Positions 1 to 12,133 of a stretch of DNA of 64,000 nucleotides are shown here, piece by piece (position 1 is the first letter of the stretch; each line of letters starts with the position of its first letter). The translations under genes and the position numbers were made by a program. Under the pieces are notes generated by a model that was given only the letters and a program-made list of their open reading frames with translations, did not search any database and had not been told where the DNA came from. The stretch comes from Devosia algicola (GTDB taxonomy: Bacteria; Pseudomonadota; Alphaproteobacteria; Rhizobiales; Devosiaceae): NCBI RefSeq assembly GCF_028816455.1, contig NZ_CP118246.1:1240001-1304000 (forward strand), in the 5' to 3' direction.

Positions 1-221
1 ACCGCCAGTATGATCTTGTCACCTTCGCGGGCAAGAGCCACCTGCGAGATGCGTTGCCGCACCGCCAACGCACATTCATCGCGACTAAGCGCCACATCAA
101 ACAGATAAAGAGCTACGTCGTCACGCCGACGATAATCGTATACGGCATCGACATCACCACGCGTAAACGGCCGCAATCGCAGCCGGGCGGTTTTTATCGG
201 ATAGTCTGGTACTAGTGCCAT
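1..221 (-). CDS. GNAT family N-acetyltransferase, N-terminal part
   Basis: The gene begins at the ATG ending at 221 and runs off the left edge, so only about 73 residues are visible. The N-terminus reads roughly T-A-R-L-R-L-R-P-F-T, the usual opening of RimJ/RimL-type acetyltransferases, followed by a D-x-D-A-V-Y-D-Y stretch typical of the first helix. The acetyl-CoA binding motif would lie outside the window. The family transfers an acetyl group from acetyl-CoA to an amine; the substrate cannot be told from this part. It diverges from the GFA gene on the plus strand. The family call is fairly safe and no specific function is claimed. Confidence 0.7.
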   Translation of the reverse strand, partial: MALVPDYPIKTARLRLRPFTRGDVDAVYDYRRRDDVALYLFDVALSRDECALAVRQRISQVALAREGDKIILA

Positions 222-312
222 GGGTCCTCGCCTGGCCGCACTTTGCCCACGCCGCGCATATTTGCAAGTCCGCCGCTTGTCTTGGCGCTTATACTCATGC
301 GACTTTAGCGCA

Positions 313-759
313 ATGAGCAGTACACCGCGCCCGCATTTAAACACGTCTGCTGTCTGCGCCTGCGGACAGGTCAGCCTCACATTTAGCGGTGAAGTCCTGT
401 CGATGTTCGTGTGCTCATGCCTTGATTGTCAGCGCGCATCCGGCACCGGCCATTCCTGCCTTGCCATGGTCCGTGCTGGCGACGTAGCGACAACCGGGAC
501 AGTCAGAACATATGATTTGACGGCGGAATCCGGCGGCACTGTCTCACGCAGCTTCTGCCCCAATTGCGGCACCCCAATATTTGGCAAATCCAGCCGCGCA
601 CCGGACATTGTTATGCTGCCGGTAGGGGTTTTTGCTCAAGATGCCGACTGGTTCTCGCCCCAACATCAGATCTTTGCGCGCAGCCATCACGATTGGGACG
701 CGATGGGCGCTGCAATCGCCCGACACCACACCTATCCTCAACCCAGGCCCAAGACATGA
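313..759 (+). CDS. GFA family (glutathione-dependent formaldehyde-activating-like) zinc protein
   Basis: 148 residues from the ATG at 313; an upstream in-frame ATG at 220 would add a 31-residue arginine-rich leader with no domain match and is less likely. The zinc-binding cysteines of the GFA/CENP-V fold are visible in order: a C-x-C-G pair near the start, a C-x-C-x2-C motif followed by the family-typical Q-R-x-S/T-G, and F-C-x2-C-G further on. The family is named after an enzyme that condenses formaldehyde with glutathione, but most members have no proven activity, so the substrate is unknown. The stop overlaps the ATG of the TfoX-domain gene by four bases (ATGA), which suggests co-transcription and coupled translation. 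Confidence 0.8.
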   Translation: MSSTPRPHLNTSAVCACGQVSLTFSGEVLSMFVCSCLDCQRASGTGHSCLAMVRAGDVATTGTVRTYDLTAESGGTVSRSFCPNCGTPIFGKSSRAPDIVMLPVGVFAQDADWFSPQHQIFARSHHDWDAMGAAIARHHTYPQPRPKT

Positions 760-1088
760 CACTCACCCAGGAAGTCGCCGCCCGTATTCGGGATCGCATC
801 GCCTTGGACCCGCGCATCACCGAACGAAAAATGTTTGGTGGCATTGGCTTCATGCTCAACGGTAATATGGTTGTGGGCGCCACAAGCAAGGGTGCGCTTA
901 TGGTCCGTCTTGGCAAAAATAACGATGACGCGGCCCGTGCCCTGCCCGGCGCCGACCTCGTCGATTTCGCCTCAAAGCGAATGGGTGGTTTCCTTATTGT
1001 TCCGAGCGAGGCGATCGAGGAAGTCGACCGCCTCACTGCCTGGATTGATCTGGCAATGGCATTCACCTCCACTCTGCCACCCAAATAG
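756..1088 (+). CDS. TfoX/Sxy N-terminal domain protein
   Basis: 110 residues, starting at the ATG of the ATGA overlap with the GFA gene. The sequence contains R-K-M-F-G-G-I-G-F-M-x-N-G-N-M, the hallmark of the TfoX N-terminal domain, followed by the L-x-V-R-L-G and M-G-G-F-L-x-V blocks. Full TfoX/Sxy proteins regulate competence in gammaproteobacteria. Stand-alone N-terminal domains such as this are common in alphaproteobacteria and their role is not known. The stop lies two bases from the end of the converging fabF gene. Confidence 0.82.
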   Translation: MTLTQEVAARIRDRIALDPRITERKMFGGIGFMLNGNMVVGATSKGALMVRLGKNNDDAARALPGADLVDFASKRMGGFLIVPSEAIEEVDRLTAWIDLAMAFTSTLPPK

Positions 1089-1090
1089 GC

Positions 1091-2377
1091 TCAGTCGCCA
1101 AATTTGCTGAACACCAGGGCGGCATTAACCCCGCCAAAACCAAATGCATTCGCCAGCACATGGCGTAGCGCCTTGGCTTTGGCCACCTTTGGTATCAGAT
1201 CAAATCGGTCTGCATCTGCATCCGGTTCATCCAGATTGAGCGTCGCGGGCACCATGGCGTGTCGCAACGCCTCAACGGAAATGATCGACGCCATGGCACC
1301 GGCGGCGCCAAGGAGATGCCCAGTAGCCGACTTTGTCGCCGATACCGCCAAATCTTTGCCACGACCCGAGAATATCGCCGAAATTCCTGCGATTTCCGCG
1401 GCATCACCGACTTCAGTCGAGGTGCTGTGCGCATTCACATAGTCAATGTCTGCGGGCGCCAACTGAGCCATTTTCAGGGCATTTCGCATTGCCACCTGGG
1501 CGCCCGCCCCGTCGGGTGACCCGGAGGTTAAATGATAGGCGTCTGCCGACGTGCCATAGCCTGACAGGATTGCCAGTGGCGTGGCGCCCCGCGCCTTGGC
1601 ATGGCTGAGCTTCTCGATCACCAAAATGGCCGAACCTTCCGACAACACGAAGCCGTCACGCTTGGCGTCGAATGGTCGCGACGCCTTGGTCGGGTCGTCG
1701 TTATAGCCCGTTGATAGTGCTCGTGCAGCGCCAAAGCCACCCAGGGAAATCGGATCAACCGACCCCTCGGCACCACCCACCACGGCAACTTCTGCTTCCC
1801 CGGTCAAAATGAGCCTCATGCCATCACCAATTGCCTGAGCCGATGCGGCACAGGCGGTAACCGGCGCGCCAATCGGTCCCTTGAATCCATATTGAATGGA
1901 AATCCAGCCGGCTGCGAGATTGGCGAGAAATGACGGCACGGTAAAGGGAGACAGTCGACGCGGTCCTTTTTCAGCCACCAGTAGCGCGGATTTGGCCATG
2001 ACCGGCGATCCACCGACACCCGAACCGATGATAGTGGCCGTCGCGTTTTGCTCTTCCAATGTCTTGGGCGCCCATCCCGACTGCGCTATCGCTTCAGCGG
2101 CAGCCACCAATCCATATTGGATGAACAAATCCATTTTCTTGACGTCTTTGGCGTCAATGGCCACGAGAGGGTCAAAACCTTCTGGGTCACGATCCTTGCC
2201 TGGCACCAACCCGGCAATTTGGGCCGTGTAGCCTGTAGTATCGAACCTGTCATTGTGCACGATGCCACTTTTGCCCGCGATGAGCCGTTCCCAGTTGGTT
2301 TTGACGCCGACGCCCAACGGCGACACCACGCCCATGCCAGTGACTACAATAGGGTCAGCACTATCGGGTATGAGCAT
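1091..2377 (-). CDS. fabF: beta-ketoacyl-ACP synthase II
   Basis: 428 residues, complete. Condensing enzyme of type II fatty acid synthesis, joining malonyl-ACP to a growing acyl-ACP in the cytoplasm. The Cys-His-His triad is visible: Cys176 in T-A-C-A-A-S, His317 in V-N-A-H-S-T-S-T and His354 in K-S-A-T-G-H-L-L-G-A-A-G-A. The N-terminal V-V-T-G-M-G-V-V-S-P-L-G block and C-terminal F-G-F-G-G-V-N-A are standard. The gene stands alone without an acpP neighbour, so it may be a second FabF-like synthase in the genome; whether it serves bulk lipid or a special very-long-chain acyl pathway cannot be judged here. It diverges from icd across 218 bp in which no specific site was recognised. Confidence 0.9.
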   Translation of the reverse strand: MLIPDSADPIVVTGMGVVSPLGVGVKTNWERLIAGKSGIVHNDRFDTTGYTAQIAGLVPGKDRDPEGFDPLVAIDAKDVKKMDLFIQYGLVAAAEAIAQSGWAPKTLEEQNATATIIGSGVGGSPVMAKSALLVAEKGPRRLSPFTVPSFLANLAAGWISIQYGFKGPIGAPVTACAASAQAIGDGMRLILTGEAEVAVVGGAEGSVDPISLGGFGAARALSTGYNDDPTKASRPFDAKRDGFVLSEGSAILVIEKLSHAKARGATPLAILSGYGTSADAYHLTSGSPDGAGAQVAMRNALKMAQLAPADIDYVNAHSTSTEVGDAAEIAGISAIFSGRGKDLAVSATKSATGHLLGAAGAMASIISVEALRHAMVPATLNLDEPDADADRFDLIPKVAKAKALRHVLANAFGFGGVNAALVFSKFGD

Positions 2378-2595
2378 TCAAGTCTCCTGTTTGGCGCAAC
2401 TCACCGTACGGTCCTGCAAATAGGCGTGTATTGAGACGCCGTCAAATACGCTACTCCCACAACGCCTTCTCGACACTGAGCCTAACGCGACCCGGCATGG
2501 CCCCTTGCCGAGGCGGTCTTTGCGCTTTTATCTGGTAGTGCTATAGGGGCGCGGAACATGGCTACAGCCACAATAAATCTACTTGGGAGCGTTCA

Positions 2596-3807
2596 ATGAG
2601 CAAAATTAAGGTCGCAAATCCGGTCGTGGATCTGGACGGCGATGAGATGACCCGGATTATCTGGCAGGCGATCAAAGACAAGCTCATCCATCCCTATCTT
2701 GATCTGCCCATCGAATATTATGACCTGTCCGTTGAGAACCGCGATGCAACCGATGACCAGGTTACCATCGATGCCGCCAAGGCCATCCAGAAGCATGGCG
2801 TCGGTATCAAGTGCGCCACCATCACCCCCGATGAACAGCGTGTTGAAGAATTCAAACTCAAAAAAATGTGGCGTTCGCCCAATGGCACGATCCGCAATAT
2901 CATTGGCGGCGTGATTTTCCGCGAACCGATCATTTGCGAAAATGTCCCTCGCCTGGTGCCCGGCTGGACCCAGCCCATCATTGTTGGCCGTCATGCCTAT
3001 GGCGATCAGTACCGCGCCACCGATTTCCGCTTCCCCGGCAAGGGCAAGCTGACCATTAAATTTACCGGCGACGACGGTGAAGTGATTGAACATGAGGTGT
3101 TCGACGCCCCAAGCGCTGGCATTGCCATGGCAATGTATAATCTTGACGATTCGATCCGCGATTTCGCTTATTCCTCGTTCAACTATGGTTTGGCGCGTGG
3201 CGTTCCGGTCTATTTGTCGACCAAGAACACCATTCTCAAAACCTATGACGGTCGTTTCAAAGACATTTTCCAGGAAATCTACGACGCCGAGTTCAAGGAA
3301 AAATTTGAGGCCAAAAAGATTTGGTACGAACACCGCTTGATCGACGACATGGTGGCCGCGGCCCTCAAATGGAGCGGCGGTTATGTATGGGCCTGTAAGA
3401 ATTATGATGGCGACGTTCAGTCCGACATCGTGGCGCAGGGCTTTGGTTCGCTCGGCCTCATGACCTCGGTTCTAACTACCCCCGATGGCAAAATCGTAGA
3501 AGCCGAAGCCGCCCACGGCACCGTGACCCGTCACTATCGCCAGCATCAACAGGGCAAGGAAACCTCGACCAATTCCACAGCCTCGATCTTTGCGTGGACC
3601 CGCGGCTTGGCCCATCGCGCCAAACTCGACGACAATGCCGAATTGGCAAATTTCGCCACCACCCTCGAAAAAGTCGTGGTCGAGACCATTCAGGAAGGCA
3701 AAATGACCAAGGATCTGTCCTTGCTCGTTGGTCCTGATCAGCCATGGCTTACCACCATGGGCTTCCTCGACGCCATTGACGAGAACCTGCGCAAGGCAAT
3801 GGCGTAA
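2596..3807 (+). CDS. icd: NADP-dependent isocitrate dehydrogenase, homodimeric eukaryote-type
   Basis: 403 residues, complete, ATG start. Oxidatively decarboxylates isocitrate to 2-oxoglutarate in the TCA cycle, producing NADPH. The N-terminal [13 protein letters not shown] block, the substrate-binding S-P-N-G-T-I-R-N motif near residue 95, the D-D-M-V-A metal-binding segment and the [11 protein letters not shown] nucleotide-binding region are all visible. This is the subfamily shared by mitochondria and many alphaproteobacteria rather than the E. coli type. A strong hairpin terminator follows 36 bp after the stop, so it is a single-gene unit. Confidence 0.97.
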   Translation: MSKIKVANPVVDLDGDEMTRIIWQAIKDKLIHPYLDLPIEYYDLSVENRDATDDQVTIDAAKAIQKHGVGIKCATITPDEQRVEEFKLKKMWRSPNGTIRNIIGGVIFREPIICENVPRLVPGWTQPIIVGRHAYGDQYRATDFRFPGKGKLTIKFTGDDGEVIEHEVFDAPSAGIAMAMYNLDDSIRDFAYSSFNYGLARGVPVYLSTKNTILKTYDGRFKDIFQEIYDAEFKEKFEAKKIWYEHRLIDDMVAAALKWSGGYVWACKNYDGDVQSDIVAQGFGSLGLMTSVLTTPDGKIVEAEAAHGTVTRHYRQHQQGKETSTNSTASIFAWTRGLAHRAKLDDNAELANFATTLEKVVVETIQEGKMTKDLSLLVGPDQPWLTTMGFLDAIDENLRKAMA

Positions 3808-3843
3808 GTCCACGTGAATAGTTGAAGTGCTTCGCGATGTTGA

Positions 3844-3870
3844 AGGCGCCTCACGTGAGGCGCCTTTTTC
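3844..3870 (+). terminator. Rho-independent terminator of icd
   Basis: A perfect 24-base palindrome (AAGGCGCCTCAC and its complement, 3844-3867) is followed directly by a run of T. It lies 36 bp after the icd stop. Confidence 0.9.
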
Positions 3871-4085
3871 TGCGTTCCCAAACTGGGCACTCGCGGGCCA
3901 TTTCAGCGAATAACGCAGCGTTCATCTACCAAACGCTCGCTATTTATTAGCTGCTGACAACAAATTGATATTGGGTTAACTAATCCCAACTAGCTTTCGC
4001 GGGGATGATTCGGCGCTCAACCATGCAGGCTAGACAGAGACTTTACCCGGATTGCATTTGACGCAATTTGCGGATGGAGGATGTT

Positions 4086-5195
4086 TTGAAAGCACACCGC
4101 AATATTACGGCCGCAATGATTGGTTTGGCTGCCAGCCTACCATTGGTTGGTGGCGCTTTTGCCGGAGGGCTTGAAGCCAACGGGTACGACTGGGACGCGC
4201 TGTTTGATCCGGCGACTTACGCCAGCAAAGCCACCGCCACCTATGTATACATCAATAAGGATGTAACCAATGCGGGCGTGCAACCCGGTGTAGTCGCCAC
4301 CACACCCTCCATCGTCTACTACAATGCAGGCTTTAAGGCCGATTTTTTGGACATGGCCAGTTGCCTGCTGAGCGTGCAGAATCCTTTTGGTGCGAACACT
4401 GCGCGCACCAACGCTTACGCAGCACTCACCGGACAGGCGGTCAATGAATCCATCCGCTCCACCGATACCGGTCTTACCTGTGCCGTTGGCATGCAAACAG
4501 ACTCGGGCGTTATCAGCGTTATTGGCGGCCTATCCGCGCAGAACCTCAGCTACGACGCCGATGTTCCCACCACCCTGACCACGAGCACGCCTGTGTCTAT
4601 CAGCGGCTGGTCGGCGGGCTGGCGTGCTGGTGTCGCTTATGAGATCCCCGAAATTGCCTTGCGGGTTAGCGCCATCTATAATTCCCCTGTCAAATATGAC
4701 TTGTCGGGCACCGCTTACGGCGGCGCCGCGACCGCCAACGTCGAAACGCCGCAATCAATCGAACTGAAGGCGCAGACCGGCATTGCGCCAGGCTGGTTAG
4801 CGCTGGCCTCTGTCAAATGGGTGAACTGGAATGCCCTGCAAAAACTGACGGTCGACACTATTGGCGCGCCGCTGGTGTCAAATCTCGATTATCGCGACGG
4901 CTGGACGGTAACGGCCGGTGTTGGGCACGCGATAAATGAACAGTTGAGCATCCTCGGCCTCGTAACTTGGGACCGCGGGACCTCGACCCCCGGCGCTGGC
5001 GGCGTGTTGATGGCTGGCAGTCAAACTGATCGTTATGGCGTCACGCTGGGCGTCGGCTACGATATCTCCAAATCTGTGCAGTTTACCGGAGCCGTTTCGG
5101 CCAGCACACTTGTCGGCGGCACCAATGCATCCGGCGAGCAATGGGGGACCAGCAGTGTTTTCGCGGTCAATGGTGGTCTGAAGGCCTCGTTCTAG
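4086..5195 (+). CDS. OmpP1/FadL-family outer membrane protein
   Basis: 369 residues from a TTG start at 4086, chosen because GGAGG sits five bases upstream and the product then opens with a compact signal peptide (K-A-H-R-N, a hydrophobic stretch, then G-G-A-F-A). An upstream in-frame ATG at 4074 would lie on the ribosome-binding site itself. The mature protein shows alternating beta-strand character, ends in Phe as outer-membrane barrels do, and carries the FadL-like segment S-I-E-L-K-A followed by W-L-A-L-A-S-V-K-W-V-N-W. FadL proteins move long-chain fatty acids or other hydrophobic compounds across the outer membrane; the substrate here is unknown. It is a single-gene unit closed by a hairpin terminator. 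Confidence 0.75.
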   Translation: MKAHRNITAAMIGLAASLPLVGGAFAGGLEANGYDWDALFDPATYASKATATYVYINKDVTNAGVQPGVVATTPSIVYYNAGFKADFLDMASCLLSVQNPFGANTARTNAYAALTGQAVNESIRSTDTGLTCAVGMQTDSGVISVIGGLSAQNLSYDADVPTTLTTSTPVSISGWSAGWRAGVAYEIPEIALRVSAIYNSPVKYDLSGTAYGGAATANVETPQSIELKAQTGIAPGWLALASVKWVNWNALQKLTVDTIGAPLVSNLDYRDGWTVTAGVGHAINEQLSILGLVTWDRGTSTPGAGGVLMAGSQTDRYGVTLGVGYDISKSVQFTGAVSASTLVGGTNASGEQWGTSSVFAVNGGLKASF

Positions 5196-5226
5196 CTGCA
5201 ACCAACCCGCCATCTTATGCCAACCC

Positions 5227-5252
5227 AACGGCGCCAAAACTGGCGCCGTTTT
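5227..5252 (+). terminator. Rho-independent terminator after the FadL-like gene
   Basis: Ten-base-pair stem AACGGCGCCA / TGGCGCCGTT with an AAAC loop, ending in TTTT. It lies 31 bp after the stop codon at 5195. Confidence 0.88.
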
Positions 5253-5355
5253 CGTTTCCCAAATTTGCCGCGGCACCATGGCCTTCGAAGGCGCCGGATT
5301 CTGGACCGCCATCGGCGGCGCATTGCGCCGCCTTCTTACTTGGCCGACCAGCAAG

Positions 5356-6995
5356 CTATTCGAAACTCAATTCGCTCCGCTCTCCGGCCGAAATGCTGAC
5401 CGGCTTCTCAACCTCTTTGCGAACCACGATATAGTCGCCAGCAGGCAGCGTGGTTTCAAGGTTTCCATAATTACCGGCCGCCGATTTGCGATTTCCTTTG
5501 ATGTCCTTCTTGGCATAAAAGATTTCAACAAAATCGTTGCCCGGCGCAGTCACCGCCAGAACCCCAGCATCGATCACTACGATCAGATCGGTTCGTTCCC
5601 CGGCCGTTACCGAAAGCGGTTTCTCGCCGTCTGCCGCGTCCAACTTGTAGCTGACGACATAATCGCCGGGCGGCAGTTCAAAACTCTGCTCCCCGCCATA
5701 GCCGCTAGCGACACTCTCGCGCGAACCATCCAACGATTTCTTGGCCTTGGAAATTTCAAGGAATACATCATCGTCGATCGCCATATCCTCGATATATTCC
5801 GTCGCTATGTGAGCCAGACCGATACCGACAACAATATCCTTGTCGATGGTTTCCCCTGCCACGGCGGTAAGGTTTTCTGATACCACCGCCGCGCCGATCT
5901 TGACCTCGGCAACAATGTCACCCGCCGGTACAATCGTACTCACGTCGCCATAATTGGTCGCCTGATCGCCTGCCCATTTGAGCGTCACGGTTGCCCCCTT
6001 ATCCAGGTCTGCGCCCTCAAACGGTCGTGGATGCAGCTTGATCATCGCCGCGTTCAATACAAAGTGGGGTTCAGCGACCTTGCCAGTCTTGATGGTGACC
6101 TTCTGGCTTACTGAAGCATTGGCCATTGTCGCAGTGACGAAATAGTCCCCCGGATCCAGCATACCCCGGTATGCCGAATGATAATTGGTGCCGACATATT
6201 CGCCCTCACCGCCATCTGCTGCCACCGTGTACCATTTCCAGACCAGATCAATGCGTTGATCATCGACGATATCCGGACCACCTTCGATGAAGGACGCGCT
6301 GGGTTTGAAATTATAGTCCAGCGGCGCTGGTTTTGGTTCGGGCTTTGGCTCAGGCGCAACCGGGATTACAGCCTCGGCCACGGTAGTTTCCAGCGCCTTG
6401 GCCAGCCCCGTCTCGTCGTTGGCCGCTAAATACTGCCCGCCGGTGTTTTCCGCGAGGCACGCAACCTGCTTGCCTTCTTCATCGGTCAAGCCAAATCCAA
6501 CAACATGGGCCGTAAAATCAACGCCCTGGCCCTCAAGGCTCACTTCCCAGGGCACAGGGATCAACGTCGCAGGTCTCCAACCCGTCGGTAATTAATATGA
6601 CCGTGGCCTTGTCCTCGGTATATTTCAAAGTTTCCGCCGCCATGCGAACAGCAGCTGACAGGGGCGTCTTGCCTTTTGGGGAAATGGATTTTGCGGCCGT
6701 CGTAATCGCTTCAGCGTTGTTCTGGCCCGGCGGAACCATCAGCTCAATATCGCTACAATTGCCCTTTTCCCGATGCCCATAGGCTCATGAAGCCAAGTTC
6801 AAGATCGGCGGGAATATCTTTAAGCACCGATGCAAGAGTCTCACGCGCAATCGTAATCCGGGCTTTCCCGTCAATTTGGGCCCACATGGAACCCGATCCA
6901 TCCAGCACGATGATGGCACGCTCCGCCGCAAAACTCGGCATGGCCGCCGCTATGATTAGCAGCACGCCAATCATCAGATTTCGAAACAGTCCCAT
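5356..6995 (-). CDS. Secreted von Willebrand factor A domain protein (two single-base frame breaks)
   Basis: Repaired length 545 residues. The ATG ending at 6995 follows GGAGG and opens a signal peptide (MGLFRNLMIGVLL, cleavage after S-F-A-A). A VWA domain follows, with the MIDAS D-G-S-G-S-M-W motif, later I-T-D-G-L-E-T-C, and C-L-A-E-N-T-G-G-Q-Y. A proline/glutamate-rich linker (P-E-P-K-P-E-P-K-P) leads to a beta-rich C-terminal half with at least two related repeats, each holding an A-K-K-x-x-x-G-x-R motif, Y-G and P-x-G-D-Y. Two frame breaks lie at about 6782 (true M-S-Y-G-H-R-E-K-G-N-C) and 6537 (true S-E-L-E-G-Q-G-V-D-F). Each is cured by removing one base where GAGCT reads GAGCCT on the coding strand. 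The role is unknown; VWA domains usually bind metal and a protein partner. Confidence 0.8.
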
Positions 6996-7225
6996 TGCTT
7001 GTCCTCCAAAACGATTGCGAACAATATCAATCCCATCGCAACTTGGAAGTGACAACATTTACCGCCTGAACTTTTGATGAACCACGCATTCATCCAGAAC
7101 TTGGCGATTGGCGCCGCCAAGCGTGTGTTGGCCGACAATATTGTGAGGACCCTATCGACGCCGCTCCCTTCAAAGGATATGGTTCCACAATTACTGCCTG
7201 TTTCCCTGCATTTCTGGATTATGCG

Positions 7226-8110
7226 ATGCCTGTCGGCGTCATTCTTGCGTTTGCTGCCTATGCGATATTTTGCGTGAGCGATGCGCTAATCAAGGCCATC
7301 GGGTCTGGAATTTCTGTTTTCGAACTGGCGTTTTTTACCACAGCATTTGCCGTGGTTCCCGCGATCATCTCAAACCGTGGTGAGCGGTGGCGACATGCGC
7401 TACGGGTGCGTCACCCATTTCTGATCCAGCTACGTGCACTATGCGCCATCGCCAGTACAGCCTGCGTCATGTACGCGTTCACCCACATCCCCTTTGCTGA
7501 CGTTTATGCGATCGCCTTCGCCTCGCCGATCCTGATTACCGTTCTCTCAGTATTTTTTCTTAAAGAGCATATGACGCCCACCCGCTGGGCGATGCTGGCG
7601 CTGGGCTTTCTCGGTGTCCTGCTCGTGATCCGGCCAGGCTTTCGCACGCTGGAGTTTGGTCACGTATTGATGATGGCAGCCGCTCTGTCCAGCGCCGTCG
7701 CAGCCATCATCTTGCGCCACATCGCCCCGATCGAACAACGCATCAGCATCATCGCGATTACGACGCTCTATTCGCTGGCCTTCAATGGCGCGATGATGCT
7801 GCACGAATTTACCGCCCCTACGGCTCATCAGTGGCTAATGATCGGGTTGGTCGGCTTATTTGGGGGCACCGGGCAATTGATCATCATCGCCGCAACCAAA
7901 ATCACCCCCGCCAGCGTTGTCGCCCCCATACAATATAGCCAGCTGATCTGGGCCATATTATTTGGTGCCGTGCTCTATGCTGAATATCCAGACCGCCTGG
8001 CAATCATAGGCCTGCTCATCGTCTTGGCCACGGGCATGACCAACGTCATAAACGGAAAAACGCGGGCCCGTTGGAAAGCCCGCGTCTTCTCATATCGACT
8101 CGGTCAGTAG
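7226..8110 (+). CDS. DMT superfamily transporter, EamA/RhaT-like
   Basis: 294 residues with about ten hydrophobic segments arranged as two homologous EamA halves. The first half opens with a small-residue-rich helix and an A-I-F-C-V-S-D-A-L-I-K-A segment; the half boundary carries V-L-L-V-I-R-P-G-F, the signature ending of the first EamA repeat. Members export amino acids, nucleobases or other metabolites across the inner membrane, and the substrate cannot be predicted. The start is a choice between ATG 7226 and rarer upstream codons; no clear ribosome-binding site decides it. The final codons overlap the hairpin that seems to terminate alaS from the other side. The 230 bp before it (6996-7225) hold no convincing gene. 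Confidence 0.82.
   Translation: MPVGVILAFAAYAIFCVSDALIKAIGSGISVFELAFFTTAFAVVPAIISNRGERWRHALRVRHPFLIQLRALCAIASTACVMYAFTHIPFADVYAIAFASPILITVLSVFFLKEHMTPTRWAMLALGFLGVLLVIRPGFRTLEFGHVLMMAAALSSAVAAIILRHIAPIEQRISIIAITTLYSLAFNGAMMLHEFTAPTAHQWLMIGLVGLFGGTGQLIIIAATKITPASVVAPIQYSQLIWAILFGAVLYAEYPDRLAIIGLLIVLATGMTNVINGKTRARWKARVFSYRLGQ
8056..8085 (-). terminator. Terminator of alaS, inside the 3' end of the DMT gene
   Basis: On the minus strand ACGCGGGC and GCCCGCGT form an eight-base stem, followed by TTTT. It lies 29 bp after the alaS stop. The same bases encode the last residues of the converging transporter. Confidence 0.75.
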
Positions 8111-8113
8111 CGG

Positions 8114-10919
<2,806 letters not shown>

Positions 10920-10938
10920 TTATACAATGTCGACCGGT

Positions 10939-12010
10939 CTATTCGTCGTCGGTGGCCAGCGTACCGCCTTCAGTAATCAAAACTTCGCTCAGCAACCCCG
11001 CGCTCTCTCGAACACCTTGCTCGATGGTTGCCGAAATCGCCGGATTGTCTCGCAAAAATTGCTTGGAGTTGTCACGTCCCTGCCCAAGCCGTTGGCTATC
11101 ATAGGAGAACCAGGCACCGGACTTTTCGACAATGCCACTCTTGACGCCAAGATCGATCAACTCGCCGACCTTGGAAATGCCCTCGCCATACATGATGTCA
11201 AACTCAACCTGACGGAACGGCGGTGCCAGCTTGTTCTTGACCACTTTGACACGGGTTTGGTTGCCAACGACCTCATCACGATCCTTGATCGCCCCGATCC
11301 GGCGAATATCAAGGCGTACAGAAGCGTAAAACTTTAGCGCATTGCCCCCGGTCGTGGTTTCAGGAGAGCCAAACATCACACCGATCTTCATGCGGATCTG
11401 GTTGATGAAAATGACCATGCATTTCGACTTTGCGATCGAGGCGGTCAGTTTGCGCATGGCCTGGCTCATCAAACGCGCTTGCAAACCGGGCAAGCTGTCG
11501 CCCATTTCCCCTTCCAGGCTCCGCCCGCGGCGTTAGCGCCGCCACCGAGTCGATCACCAGCACATCAATGGCGCCCGAGCGCACGAGTGTGTCGGTGATT
11601 TCCAATGCCTGCTCACCTGCATCCGGCTGCGAAATCAGTAGATCATCAACGTTGACGCCCAACTTGCGTGCATATACCGGATCAAGCGCATGTTCAGCAT
11701 CCACAAAGGCGCAAATGCCGCCACCACGTTGTGCCTCGGCAATCACATGCAGCGCCAAGGTCGTCTTGCCGGAACTTTCGGGTCCAAATATCTCGACGAT
11801 TCGTCCCTTGGGCAGCCCACCGATACCCAACGCGATATCCAGTCCCAGAGAGCCAGTAGATATTGATTCGACTTCGATCGAGGCAGCTTCCCCCAATCGC
11901 ATGATCGAGCCTTTGCCGAAACTGCGCTCGATCTGGCTGAGTGCAGCCGTAAGCGCCTTATCCTTGTCCATTGATCCCCCGTCGATAACGCGAAGCGGTG
12001 AGTTAGCCAT
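10939..12010 (-). CDS. recA: Recombinase RecA (one single-base frame break)
   Basis: Repaired length 356 residues. Forms the ATP-dependent filament on single-stranded DNA for homologous recombination and triggers LexA cleavage. The start at 12010 gives [11 protein letters not shown]. Walker [11 protein letters not shown], Walker [12 protein letters not shown] and the loop region [10 protein letters not shown] are visible, with an acidic tail ending D-D-E. At about 11516-11521 the coding strand reads GAGCCTGG; GAGCTGG restores [12 protein letters not shown] LexA-like operator lies 72-97 bp upstream. Confidence 0.96.
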
Positions 12011-12081
12011 TTCTCTCTCCTTATTCCACGCCCGGGGTATCCATGCAACGCGCCAGTACCGCAGCAAGTCGTGCTTTTAAT

Positions 12082-12107
12082 GTCCTCTGTTTGTTCTCAT
12101 TTTGTTT
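12082..12107 (-). promoter_or_regulatory. Candidate SOS (LexA) operator of recA
   Basis: The plus strand reads GTCC-N7-GTTC-N7-GTTT, three half-sites at an 11-base period. The alphaproteobacterial LexA box is GTTC-N7-GTTC, so either pair is one base from consensus. The position upstream of recA fits autoregulation by the SOS response. Confidence 0.5.
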
Positions 12108-12133
12108 TCATCCTGTCAAGCGCTTTTCGACCG

